Source of the DNA: Sulfidibacter corallicola
Lineage (GTDB): Bacteria; Acidobacteriota; Holophagae; Acanthopleuribacterales; Acanthopleuribacteraceae
Length of the DNA stretch: 64,000 nucleotides
Assembly: GCF_017498545.1 (NCBI RefSeq)
Contig: NZ_CP071793.1
Coordinates: 10,472,256-10,536,255, forward strand
Reading direction: 5' to 3'
The notes under the pieces were generated by a model that did no database searches, had not been told where the DNA came from, and was given only the letters and a program-made list of their open reading frames with translations. Position 1 is the first letter of the stretch, and each line of letters opens with the position of its first letter. The translations under genes and the position numbers were made by a program. Positions 27,530 through 36,558 of this stretch are shown piece after piece.

Positions 27530-30500
27530 ATGTCCAAAGAGAAAACCGATGCGTTGAAAAACCTGTCGCTGGAGCAATTGACCGCGTTGCGCAGCAAGTT
27601 GCAGGCACGAAAGAAGGCCAAAAAGAGCGGAGAGCCCAAAACCCTTCGCCTGCGCCGATTGCCGCGTGATCAACGCGGATACCCGCTTTCCTTCGCCCAG
27701 GAGAGCCTGTGGTTCCTGCACCAGGTCGACCCCGAGCGCGTCGATTTCAACCTGTTCACCAGTTTCGAAATCGGAGATGCCTTCGACCGCGGCGTCTTCC
27801 ACCGCGCGCTGACCACGGTGGTGGCGCGTCACGAAACGCTGCGCACCACGTTTTCGATGGAGGGCGAACAGGCGGTTCAGGTGATCGGCGAGGCCCGCGT
27901 GGCGGAAACGCCGCTGCTCGACGTCACCGGCGCGGACGCACCACCGATGGCGGATTGGATCCAGGCGCAGATGATGACGCCCTTCGACCTCGAGACGGGC
28001 CCGCTCTTCCGATTCTACGCGGTCAAGGAACGCGACGACCTCTACCTGCTGTACTGCTTCTTCCACCACACCATCACCGATCTGTTCTCGATGGAGATTT
28101 TCAGCCGCGAGCTGACCGAGTGCTACGACGCGATCACCGGGGGACGGTCGCCGCGCCTGCCCGATCTGCCGTTCCAGTACCTGGACTTCGCGCATTACCA
28201 GCGCCTGCGCCTGCAGGGCGACGAGCTGAACCGGCTGCGCGGCTATTGGCGCAACAAGCTGGGCATCCGGCCCGAACCGCTGGACCTGCGGCTGGACCAG
28301 CCGAGACCGCCCCGCACCGATGTCCGCGCCGCCCGCGAAACCTGGATGCTCGACCCCGCGCTGTTCGCCAGCCTGCGGTCCCTGGCCGCGCGCAGCGGTG
28401 CGACGCTGCCCATGCTGCTGTTGACCTCGCTGGCCATCACCCTCGCCCACTACAGCGACCGGCAGCGGGTCCTGATCGGCACCACCAACGCCAATCGCGA
28501 CCTGGAGGCGGTTCAGGGCATCATCGGCTATTTCGTCAACGTGCTGGTCTACGCCATCGATCTGGAAGGCTGCGGCAGCCTGCGCGCGGCACTGGCGCGG
28601 GTCAAGGAAACCTGTCTGGGCGCCTACGAACACCAGGCCCTGCCCTTCGCCGAATTGGTCCATCTCTTGGAATTGGAGCAGGGCTCGCAGCGAAACGAGC
28701 TGACCCGCGCGATGTTCAACTACATGCCCTACCTGGGGAACGGCGAGGAGGCCGAGATCACCTCGGAAGCGCTGGAAGACGCGCCCGCCGAAAGCGAAGC
28801 GGAGGCCTTCGACTACCTGACCTCCTCCTACGAGATCGCCGTGATGGTGCAGGAATGGCCCGACACGCTGTGCGTGGACGTGGAATACCAAACTGCGATC
28901 TTCGAACCCGAGACGATTCGAGCGATGCTGAGCCTGTTCCGGAAATTGGTGGTCACCCTGAGCGAAGACCTGGATCGCGGCTACGCGGATCTACTGCCGT
29001 CCTTGCCGCCACGAACCACGGCAACACCGGCCCCGGCCGAGACCGCGCCTACCGGCAACCTGCAGTGGTGGGACCGCGAGCAGCCGCAGCGACTCGAGGG
29101 GCCGGCCCTCGCCCGGGCGGTCCAGGTGCTGCGCGACGATTTGGCGGACCGAGAGGCCGAGGTCGCCGGGGCCATGTCGGTTTCGGCCGAGTTGCTGGTG
29201 GCCTACGAAGCGACACGCGCCGCGGGGCGGACATTGACCCTGCTCGATCCCCGCCTGCCCCTGCCCGTGCTGGCGGAACGCTTGGAAGCGGCCGGCGTGG
29301 GATTGGTCCTGGTGCGCCGCGGTGAGCAGGTCACCCTACCGGAGGGCACGGCCACCCTGGAACTCGCGGCGTCCGACTGGCTCGACCGCTCGCACAAGGC
29401 GGAGGTGGTCGCGGCGAAAGCGGTGGCCTACGTGGAACCGGTCGGCGACGACGAGCGCCGATTGGCGGCCTGGTGGGCCGACGTGCTCGGCCTGAAGGGG
29501 CGCAAGATCGGTCGCGACCACGACTTCTTCACCCTGGGTGGACACTCGATCCTAGCCACGCAGATCTGTGCCCGCATCCGACTGCACTGCGGCGTCTCGT
29601 TGCCGTTGAGCGACTTTTTCACCAACACCAAACTTCGTGACATGGCCGCCTGCATCGAAGGCCTGCGCGAAGACGCCAACGAGGCGGCCGCCCTGCCCGT
29701 CCTCGATCGCGCCGAGGGCCTGGGCCCTTGGCCGCTCTCGTTCGCGCAACAGCGCCTCTGGTTTCTCGATCGCCTCGAGCCGGGAAGCCCTCGCTACAAC
29801 ATGCCCGAAACCGTGTCCCTGGCCGCCGACACGGACCTCCAGGCCCTGGAAGCCGCGCTCGGCGACCTGGTCGCGCGCCAGTCATCCCTGCGCACCCGGT
29901 TCGGCCAGCGTGACGGCCAACCGGTGCAGATCATCGATCCCCCGCGCGCCATGGCGCTGCCCCGAGAAGACCTGAGCGACCTCCCCCCCGAACAGCGCGG
30001 TCCCACGCTCCAGAAGCGGATCGACGCCTTCGCGCAGCAACCGTTCGATCTGGAGAAGGGTCCGCTGTTCCGCACCAAACTGATACTCGGCGACGAAGAC
30101 CACCTGTTGTTGATCAACATGCACCACATCATCAGCGACGGTTGGTCCCAGGAGATCTTCAACCGTGAACTGGCGGCCCTGTACGAATCGCGGTTGATCG
30201 ATCGCGCCCCGAACCTGCCGGCGCTGCCCGTCGCCTACCACGATTTCGCTCAATGGCAGCGGCGTTGCCTGAGCGGCGGGGCGCTGGAGCGGCGACTGGC
30301 TTTCTGGACCGTGGAACTGGGCGGCGAACTGCCCATCCTCCAGATGCCGTTGGACCGCCCGCGCCCCGCCATTCAGAGCTACAACGGCGCGATCAAGCCC
30401 TTCGAGATGCCGGCGGAGGTGCGGCGCGCCCTGCTCGACATGGGTGAACGCGCCGACGCGACGCCCTTCATGACCCTGCTGGCCGTGTTCTTCGTGCTGC

Positions 30501-33500
30501 TCCACCGCTACAGCGCCCAGACCGACATCATCGTCGGCAGCCCGGTGGCCGGCCGCGATCACGGCGGCTTGGAGCACCTGATCGGCTTCTTCGTCAACAC
30601 GCTGGTGCTGCGGCTGGACCTCGACGGCCAGCCCAGCTTCAGCGAGGTTCTGGATCGGGTGCGCACCACGGCCTTGGCCGCTTTCGACCACAGCGACGTG
30701 CCCTTCGAGATGCTGGTCGACAAGCTCGAAGTGGACCGCGACCTGAGCCGCAACCCGGTCTTCCAGGTGGTGTTCAACCACCAACGCGGGCAGGCCGAGG
30801 AACTGGCTGTAGAGGGCCCCGAGGCCAACTACACCATCGCCAAGTTCGACCTGACCCTGCACGTGCGCGAAACGCCCGACGGCATTCACGGCGGGCTGGA
30901 ATACAACACGGACCTCTTCGACGAAACGACCGCGGCCCAGCTCATCGATCACTATCTGTTCCTGTGCCGCGCGGTCGTCGAACAGCCAGGGGCGATGATC
31001 GGCCGACTCCCCATGATGGGCACGGTCGACTGCGAGCGGGCCCTGCAGGTCATCCACGACCAGGTCCGCACCTTCCCCCAAGAGGAATCCCTGATCGCTC
31101 GCTTCCAAGCTTCAGTGGCGCGCTTCGCCGACCAGCCCGCCTTGATCTGGCAGCCGCCGAAGACACGCGAACGGCTCGCCGGTCCGCGCCGCGAAATGAC
31201 CTACGGAGCTTTGGACCGGGCGTCCAACCGCCTGGCCCACGCCCTGTTGGCGAACGGCGTACGGCGCGGTGACCTGATTGCCATCAACCTGCCGCGCGGC
31301 CTGGACATGGTCGTCGCACTGCTGGCCGTACTCAAGGCGGGCGGCGTCTACCTGTACCTCGATCCGGCCTATCCGGAAGAACGGAAACGCCTGCTGCTGG
31401 AGGACGCCGCGCCGCGTGTGCTGATCGGCGACGGCACCGGCATGGGCGACATCCGCGTGGTTGCGGTCGACGACCGATCTTTGTCCACCATGCCCGAAAC
31501 ACCACCCGATGTCGCGCTGAGCCCCGATGACGGCTGCTACGTCATCTACACTTCGGGCTCGACCGGCAAACCCAAGGGCTGCCGTATCCTGCACCGCCAC
31601 GTGGGTCGCCTGTTCGACGCAACCCAACACTGGTTCGGCTTCGACGCGCGCGACACCTGGACCCTGTTCCACTCGCTGGCGTTCGACTTTTCGGTGTGGG
31701 AACTGTGGGGCGCCCTGCTGTACGGCGGACGCCTGGTGGTCGTGTCCTACGAGGACAGCCGCGCACCGGCCGCGATGCTCGACCTGCTGCAACGCGAACG
31801 GGTGACCGTTCTGAACCAGACGCCCTCCGCCTTTCGCCAACTGGCCGGCGAGGAGGCCCGCAACCGCCGCGAGGATCTGGCTCTGCGCTACGTCATCTTC
31901 GGCGGCGAAGCGCTGGACCTACCCGGCCTGCGGCCCTGGTTCGAGCGCCACGGCGACGCGAAGCCGCGCCTGGTCAACATGTACGGCATCACCGAAACCA
32001 CGGTGCACGTCACCTACCGCCCGATCGGCCTCGAAGACACCGTGGCGGGGACCGGCAGCCTGATCGGCACGGCGATTCCCGACCTGTCCCTCTACCTGCT
32101 CGACGAAAACCTGGCCCTGCTGCCGGCCGGCGTGCCAGGCGAGCTGTACGTGGGTGGGGCGGGTGTCACCGGAGCCTACCTGAACCGACCCGAGCTCAGC
32201 GCCGCGCGTTTCCTCGACCATCCCTACGCCGGTACCGGCAAGCTCTACCGCACGGGCGACCGGGCCCGGCGGCTGCACCACGGCGAACTGGAGTTCCTGG
32301 GCCGGGTCGACGGCCAGATCAAGCTGCGCGGATTCCGCATCGAGACCGGCGAGATCGAGGCCGCCATCGCCAGGCATCCCCAGGTGGCCGAATGCGCCGT
32401 GCTGCTCATCGGTTCCGGCGACAACGCCTACCTGGCCGCCTACTACACCCAGACCGAAGCGGACCGCGACCGGGCGGTGCTGGACCTGCGCGCCTTCCTG
32501 GGTCCGCACTTGCCGGCCTACATGGTGCCGGCCCGCTTCGTGCGGCTCGAGCGCCTGCCGCTGACCGTGCACGGCAAGCTCGACCGGCGCGCCCTGCCGA
32601 AACCGGTCGACGAGTTGCTCAGCGAGGACACCGGTTTCGCCGAACCGCGCGACAGCCTGGAATTCGAGTTGATCCAAATCCTCCAAAACATCGTCGACCA
32701 TCGCCCCATCGGCGTGCACGACAACTTCTTCCGCGTCGGCGGGAACTCGCTGCTGGCGGTCAAACTGATGAACGAGATCGAGCGTCGCTACGACCGCCGC
32801 CTGCCCCTGACCATGCTCTACACCGAGGGTTCGGTGGCCCACATCGCCGCCATCCTGCGCGGCGACCGCATGCTCAAGAAGACCGATGCCCTGGTGACCC
32901 TGCGCGGCAGTGGCTCCCGGGTGCCCATGTTCTGGATTCACCCCACCGGCGGCAACGTCTTCTGCTACATCGAGCTGGCCCACCGGCTGGGCGACGACCA
33001 GCCGTTCTACGGCATCCAGTCGCCCTCGCTGGACGGCACCATCGAAACCTTCGGCAGCAACGAGGCGACGGCCACCCACTACATCGAGCGGATCCGCAGT
33101 GTGCAGGCCTGCGGACCCTACCGCATCGGCGGATGGTCCTCGGGCGGGGTGCTGGCCTACGAGATCGCCCGCCAATTGCACGAGATCGGCGAGCGCGTCG
33201 AGATGCTGATGATGTTGGACACCACGGCACCCCAGGCCCACCTGCCGTTGGAGGACTGGGAGGTCACGACCTCCTTCCTGATCGACTACTACCGCGGCGA
33301 CCTGCAGCTCGATCCGCGCCGCCTCAAGAAACGCAGCTTCCGCGAGAACGTGCGCGAAATCAGCGAGATGGCGGCGGCGAAGGGGCGCTACGTCAACACC
33401 AATCTACCGCAGTTGGCGCAACTCTTCGAGGTCTTCACGAGGGACATCCGTTCCTTCGAGACCTACGACATCAAGCCCTTCGACCAGACGATCGAGCTGA

Positions 33501-33718
33501 TGATCGCCCGCGACTCCGAGGAATCCAAGCGCGACCCCAACCTGGGTTGGACCGAGTTCCTGCCGGAGGAGCGAATCGCGACGACGATCGTGCCGGGCGA
33601 TCACTTCAGCGTGCTGAAACCGCCCTTGCTCGAGAACCTGGTCGAGACCATCCTGCGGCTGCGGGACACGGCCGACGCACGCCGCGCCCAGCGAGCGGAG
33701 GCGCCCGCTGCCCCGTAG
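27530..33718 (+). CDS. NRPS: C-(relic A)-PCP-C-A(Thr)-PCP-TE, terminal module
   Basis: 2062 residues from the ATG at 27530, chosen because TGAGGA at 27516-27521 has correct spacing to it, while the ATG at 27521 overlaps that site. Domains: C at about 51-480 (HHTITDL, His179/180, Asp184, Leu185 in place of Gly); a shrunken A-like segment at about 511-634 that aligns with the first ~100 residues of an A domain (ALARAVQVL...LLDPRLPLPVLAERLEAAG) but has no A3-A10 motifs; PCP (GGHS, Ser673); C at about 734-1160 (HHIISDG, His865/866); A at about 1187-1680 (TSGSTGKPKG near 1340, code DFWNIGMVHK, the canonical Thr code); PCP (GGNS, Ser1740); type I thioesterase at about 1795-2040 (GWSSG, Ser1870; GDHFS, His2025). 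The TE should release or cyclise the product. The first PCP cannot be charged in cis. Confidence 0.95.
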   Translation: MSKEKTDALKNLSLEQLTALRSKLQARKKAKKSGEPKTLRLRRLPRDQRGYPLSFAQESLWFLHQVDPERVDFNLFTSFEIGDAFDRGVFHRALTTVVARHETLRTTFSMEGEQAVQVIGEARVAETPLLDVTGADAPPMADWIQAQMMTPFDLETGPLFRFYAVKERDDLYLLYCFFHHTITDLFSMEIFSRELTECYDAITGGRSPRLPDLPFQYLDFAHYQRLRLQGDELNRLRGYWRNKLGIRPEPLDLRLDQPRPPRTDVRAARETWMLDPALFASLRSLAARSGATLPMLLLTSLAITLAHYSDRQRVLIGTTNANRDLEAVQGIIGYFVNVLVYAIDLEGCGSLRAALARVKETCLGAYEHQALPFAELVHLLELEQGSQRNELTRAMFNYMPYLGNGEEAEITSEALEDAPAESEAEAFDYLTSSYEIAVMVQEWPDTLCVDVEYQTAIFEPETIRAMLSLFRKLVVTLSEDLDRGYADLLPSLPPRTTATPAPAETAPTGNLQWWDREQPQRLEGPALARAVQVLRDDLADREAEVAGAMSVSAELLVAYEATRAAGRTLTLLDPRLPLPVLAERLEAAGVGLVLVRRGEQVTLPEGTATLELAASDWLDRSHKAEVVAAKAVAYVEPVGDDERRLAAWWADVLGLKGRKIGRDHDFFTLGGHSILATQICARIRLHCGVSLPLSDFFTNTKLRDMAACIEGLREDANEAAALPVLDRAEGLGPWPLSFAQQRLWFLDRLEPGSPRYNMPETVSLAADTDLQALEAALGDLVARQSSLRTRFGQRDGQPVQIIDPPRAMALPREDLSDLPPEQRGPTLQKRIDAFAQQPFDLEKGPLFRTKLILGDEDHLLLINMHHIISDGWSQEIFNRELAALYESRLIDRAPNLPALPVAYHDFAQWQRRCLSGGALERRLAFWTVELGGELPILQMPLDRPRPAIQSYNGAIKPFEMPAEVRRALLDMGERADATPFMTLLAVFFVLLHRYSAQTDIIVGSPVAGRDHGGLEHLIGFFVNTLVLRLDLDGQPSFSEVLDRVRTTALAAFDHSDVPFEMLVDKLEVDRDLSRNPVFQVVFNHQRGQAEELAVEGPEANYTIAKFDLTLHVRETPDGIHGGLEYNTDLFDETTAAQLIDHYLFLCRAVVEQPGAMIGRLPMMGTVDCERALQVIHDQVRTFPQEESLIARFQASVARFADQPALIWQPPKTRERLAGPRREMTYGALDRASNRLAHALLANGVRRGDLIAINLPRGLDMVVALLAVLKAGGVYLYLDPAYPEERKRLLLEDAAPRVLIGDGTGMGDIRVVAVDDRSLSTMPETPPDVALSPDDGCYVIYTSGSTGKPKGCRILHRHVGRLFDATQHWFGFDARDTWTLFHSLAFDFSVWELWGALLYGGRLVVVSYEDSRAPAAMLDLLQRERVTVLNQTPSAFRQLAGEEARNRREDLALRYVIFGGEALDLPGLRPWFERHGDAKPRLVNMYGITETTVHVTYRPIGLEDTVAGTGSLIGTAIPDLSLYLLDENLALLPAGVPGELYVGGAGVTGAYLNRPELSAARFLDHPYAGTGKLYRTGDRARRLHHGELEFLGRVDGQIKLRGFRIETGEIEAAIARHPQVAECAVLLIGSGDNAYLAAYYTQTEADRDRAVLDLRAFLGPHLPAYMVPARFVRLERLPLTVHGKLDRRALPKPVDELLSEDTGFAEPRDSLEFELIQILQNIVDHRPIGVHDNFFRVGGNSLLAVKLMNEIERRYDRRLPLTMLYTEGSVAHIAAILRGDRMLKKTDALVTLRGSGSRVPMFWIHPTGGNVFCYIELAHRLGDDQPFYGIQSPSLDGTIETFGSNEATATHYIERIRSVQACGPYRIGGWSSGGVLAYEIARQLHEIGERVEMLMMLDTTAPQAHLPLEDWEVTTSFLIDYYRGDLQLDPRRLKKRSFRENVREISEMAAAKGRYVNTNLPQLAQLFEVFTRDIRSFETYDIKPFDQTIELMIARDSEESKRDPNLGWTEFLPEERIATTIVPGDHFSVLKPPLLENLVETILRLRDTADARRAQRAEAPAAP

Positions 33719-33731
33719 CCCCACCGCCGAA

Positions 33732-34107
33732 GTCCCCGCATTCAGTTAGATACGTCGTAGCAGTAGGTTGGCCTGCTAGGCCGACACTCGAAGCGATCCA
33801 TCAAACCCAACAACCCAACCCCAAGATCGAACCCATTCCACCCAAACGCCCATGCCGAAGCATCAATCTCCAAAGTCCCCGCATTCAGTTAGATACGTCG
33901 TGGCAGTAGGTTGGCCTGCTAGGCCGACACTCGAAGCGATCCATCAAACCCAACAACCCAACCCCAAGATCGAACCCATTCCACCCAAACGCCCATGCCG
34001 AAGCATCAATCCCCAAGGTCCCCGCATTCAGTTAGATACGTCGTGGCAGTAGGTTGGCCTGCTAGGCCGACACTCGAAGCGATCCATCAAACCCAACAAC
34101 CCAAGCT
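33732..34107. repeat. Tandem 143-bp repeat, about 2.6 copies
   Basis: Units start at 33732, 33875 and 34018 with GTCCCCGCATTCAGTTAGAT, a constant 143-bp period. Copies 1 and 2 are nearly identical (one visible A/G change in TACGTCGTAG/GG), and copy 3 breaks off after about 90 bp. Each unit has a small palindrome GGCCTGCTAGGCC. The period is not a multiple of three, so the ORFs seen here are not coding. It directly follows the terminal NRPS gene. Confidence 0.85.
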
Positions 34108-34149
34108 ACAGAGCGCACTCATCCCCCCAAACACCCACCTCGAAGCCGC

Positions 34150-35035
34150 TTTCTCCACTTCCCAGTATTCCCCAAAAAGGGTTGAGCAGGCTGCTCAACC
34201 TACAGGCTTTCCGTCACTTTTCGCAATTCGGGCTCTTCGAAGGATTTGCTCTTTCGAGCACCTGATCACCAAGCACCCTGGCCGCTTTCTCCACTTCCCA
34301 GCATTCCCCAAAATGGGTTGAGCAGGCTGCTCAACCTACAGGCTTTCCGCCACTTACCGCGATTCGGGCTCTTCGGAGCAATCTCCCTCGGGAGTGACTG
34401 CAAGCGAGCCCGACCTACAGCCGATGAAACCCATCAACCCCCAAACACCCACACCCTAGTCGCTATCTCCGCTTCCCAGCATTCCCCAAAATGGGTTGAG
34501 CAGGCTGCTCAACCTACAGGCTTTCCGTCACTTACCGCAATTCGGGCTCTTCAAAGGATTTGCTCTTTCGAGCACCTGATCACCAAGCACCCTGGCCGGT
34601 TTCTCCACTTCCCAGTATTCCCCAAAATGGGTTGAGCAGGCTGCTCAACCTACAGGCTTTCCGCCACTTACCGCGATTCGGGCTCTTCGGAGCAATCTCC
34701 CTCGGGAGTGACTGCAAGCGAGCCCGACCTACAGCCGATGAAACCCATCAACCCCCAAACGCCCACACCCTAGTCGCTATCTCCACTTCCCAGTATTCCC
34801 CAAAATGGGTTGAGCAAGCTGCTCAACCTACAGGCTTTCCGCCACTTACCGCAATTCGGGCTCTTCAAAGGATTTGCTCTTTCGAGCACCCGATCACCAA
34901 GCACCCTAGCCGCAACCCCCGCTTCCCAGCATTCCTCAAAAAGGGTTGAGCAGGCTGCTCAACCTACAGGCTTTCCGTCACTTATCGCAATTCGGGCTCT
35001 TCGGAGCAATCTCTCTCGGGAGCATCTGCAAGCGA
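34150..35035. repeat. Composite 314-bp tandem repeat with REP-like palindromes
   Basis: The 10-bp-arm palindrome GGTTGAGCAG-G-CTGCTCAACC recurs at 34180, 34316, 34494, 34630, 34808 (one base changed) and 34944. Intervals alternate strictly 136 and 178 bp, giving a 314-bp higher-order unit repeated about 2.8 times. Between palindromes are constant segments such as TTTCGAGCACCTGATCACCA and CAAGCGAGCCCGACCTACAG. This resembles clustered REP/BIME arrays. No REP-associated transposase is in the window. Frames through it are repeat artefacts. Confidence 0.85.
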
Positions 35036-35100
35036 GCCGAACCCTCTCGGGATCGCACGATCACCGAAACCAAACCGCCATCACGAAAAAGGAGCCCCCC

Positions 35101-36231
35101 ATGCAACTGACCCGCGTACCCCTCGAAGACTGGATGCGCCATTACTATTTCGACACGCCGATCGACCTGGGATCCAGCGGGGTCTATCCCTACAGCTTCG
35201 CCGAATTCAAGCGCATCACCGGCTTCCGCGACGAAGCGCTCGACGCCCTGGTCTTCGACGACAGCGATACCATGGGCGCCGTCGGTTTGCGTGCCGCGAT
35301 CGCCGATCGCTGGGGTGACGGCGATCCGGACAACGTGATGGTCGCCAACGGCTCCAACGACGCCTCCTTCCTCGCCATGGTCGGCCTGCTCGAAGCGGGC
35401 GACGAGGTGGTGGTCCTCGACCCGATCTACCACACCCTGGGTAGCCTGTTGGTTTCGATCGGCTGCCAGGTCAAAACGGTGCCCCTGCTGTGGGAGAACC
35501 AATTCGCGCCGAACATGGACGACATGCTGGCCGCAATCGGGCCGCGCACCCGCATGGTCGTCGTCAACTTTCCCCACAACCCCACCGGCGTGTCGATCAG
35601 CCGCACCCAACAGCTCCGGTTGATCGACGCCTGCGACAAGGTCGGCGCCTACCTGGTCTGGGACGGCGCCTTCCACGATCTCACTTTCGAGGCACACCAA
35701 CTGCCGCTGCCCTTTCCCGAATACGAGCGGGCGATCGTCATCGGCACCATGTCCAAGGCCTACGGCATGCCTGGCATTCGGGTGGGCTGGTGCATCGGGC
35801 AGGCCGCCCATTTGGCGCCGTGCATGCTGTGGAAGGACTACACCAGCCTGTACGTGTCGCCATGGGTCGAGATCGTGGCCCAACACGCGATCGCCCACGC
35901 GGACGCCCTCTGCGCCCCACGCAAGAAAGAGGCGTTGGAAAACTTCGCCTACCTCGAACGCTGGCTCGACACCCAGCGAGAACACATCGCATGGACGAAA
36001 CCCCAAGGCGGGGTGACGGCCTTCATCCGCTTTCACCACATCGACAACACGGAACCCTTTTGTCGGTCGCTGGCCGAGACGTGCGGCGTCATGCTCGTGC
36101 CAGGCACGGCCTTCAACAATCCCAAGCATGCGCGGCTCGGCTTCGCCGGACCCTCGAAGTCCTTCCGCAAGGGCCTCGAGCTCCTGGGAAGCCATTGCGC
36201 CGCGTCGTGCCCGACCCACTCCCCCGGTTAG
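35101..36231 (+). CDS. vioD: Capreomycidine synthase-like PLP enzyme (VioD family)
   Basis: 376 residues from the ATG at 35101 (GGAG 6 nt upstream; an in-frame extension to 34810 lies in repeat DNA). Fold-type I aminotransferase features: NFPHNPTG near 160, VWDGAFHDL near 183, GTMSKAYGMPGIRVGWC with the PLP lysine at 219, and GGVTAF near the C-terminal domain. From memory of the family, N-terminal PLEDWMRHYYF and SSGVYPYSF and the blocks RTRMVVVNFPHNP and WDGAF match VioD/OrfR capreomycidine synthases far better than general aminotransferases. Family chemistry: PLP-dependent replacement/cyclisation of (3S)-hydroxy-L-arginine to (2S,3R)-capreomycidine. The following gene encodes the matching arginine hydroxylase, which strongly supports the assignment. 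Alternative: a related arginine-tailoring PLP enzyme. Confidence 0.86.
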   Translation: MQLTRVPLEDWMRHYYFDTPIDLGSSGVYPYSFAEFKRITGFRDEALDALVFDDSDTMGAVGLRAAIADRWGDGDPDNVMVANGSNDASFLAMVGLLEAGDEVVVLDPIYHTLGSLLVSIGCQVKTVPLLWENQFAPNMDDMLAAIGPRTRMVVVNFPHNPTGVSISRTQQLRLIDACDKVGAYLVWDGAFHDLTFEAHQLPLPFPEYERAIVIGTMSKAYGMPGIRVGWCIGQAAHLAPCMLWKDYTSLYVSPWVEIVAQHAIAHADALCAPRKKEALENFAYLERWLDTQREHIAWTKPQGGVTAFIRFHHIDNTEPFCRSLAETCGVMLVPGTAFNNPKHARLGFAGPSKSFRKGLELLGSHCAASCPTHSPG

Positions 36232-36558
36232 CCACCAAGTAAGGACGAATCGCCACGCCAGGAGTCGACATTCACATAAACCACTTAAGTTATGGCGCTT
36301 GTCGCAACCTGTCACCCAAGCCCCCGATTCGCCCGCATCCGCCAAACGCGTCCGCGAGTCGGCACGCCAGAAATGCCGAATGGGCCCCGAGGCCTTCGGG
36401 ACGCCCCCGCTCTACAAGTCACTGATTCGAGTCAGACCCGGCGTGAACGGACCGGGCAGATGGCTCCCGCCGCGATGGGGGCCCCGCCGTCGTGCGGGCG
36501 CTCCCCGGGCGGAGTCTGCCCCGAGCGACGTTCGAACCGGGTCAAAGGGAAGGAAGAA
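36232..36558 (+). other. GC-rich, structured leader between vioD and vioC
   Basis: 327 bp with no convincing gene. It holds several potential stems: GGGCAGA (36454-36460) pairs with TCTGCCC (36515-36521) and encloses further GC-rich pairings, and CCCGAGGCCTTCGGG lies near 36385. Frames open through it have no recognisable protein. It could be an attenuating leader or simply a spacer; no known riboswitch was recognised. Confidence 0.4.

Noticed and set aside
34246-34949. Two similar 129-codon ORFs
   Set aside because: They are translations of the 314-bp tandem repeat, not genes.
34180-34964. Possible CRISPR array
   Set aside because: Palindromes are spaced alternately 136 and 178 bp and the sequences between them are themselves repeated, unlike unique spacers; no cas genes.
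34810-35100. N-terminal extension of the VioD-like protein
   Set aside because: Translates the repeat array; the ATG at 35101 has a proper GGAG site and the protein then starts like known capreomycidine synthases.
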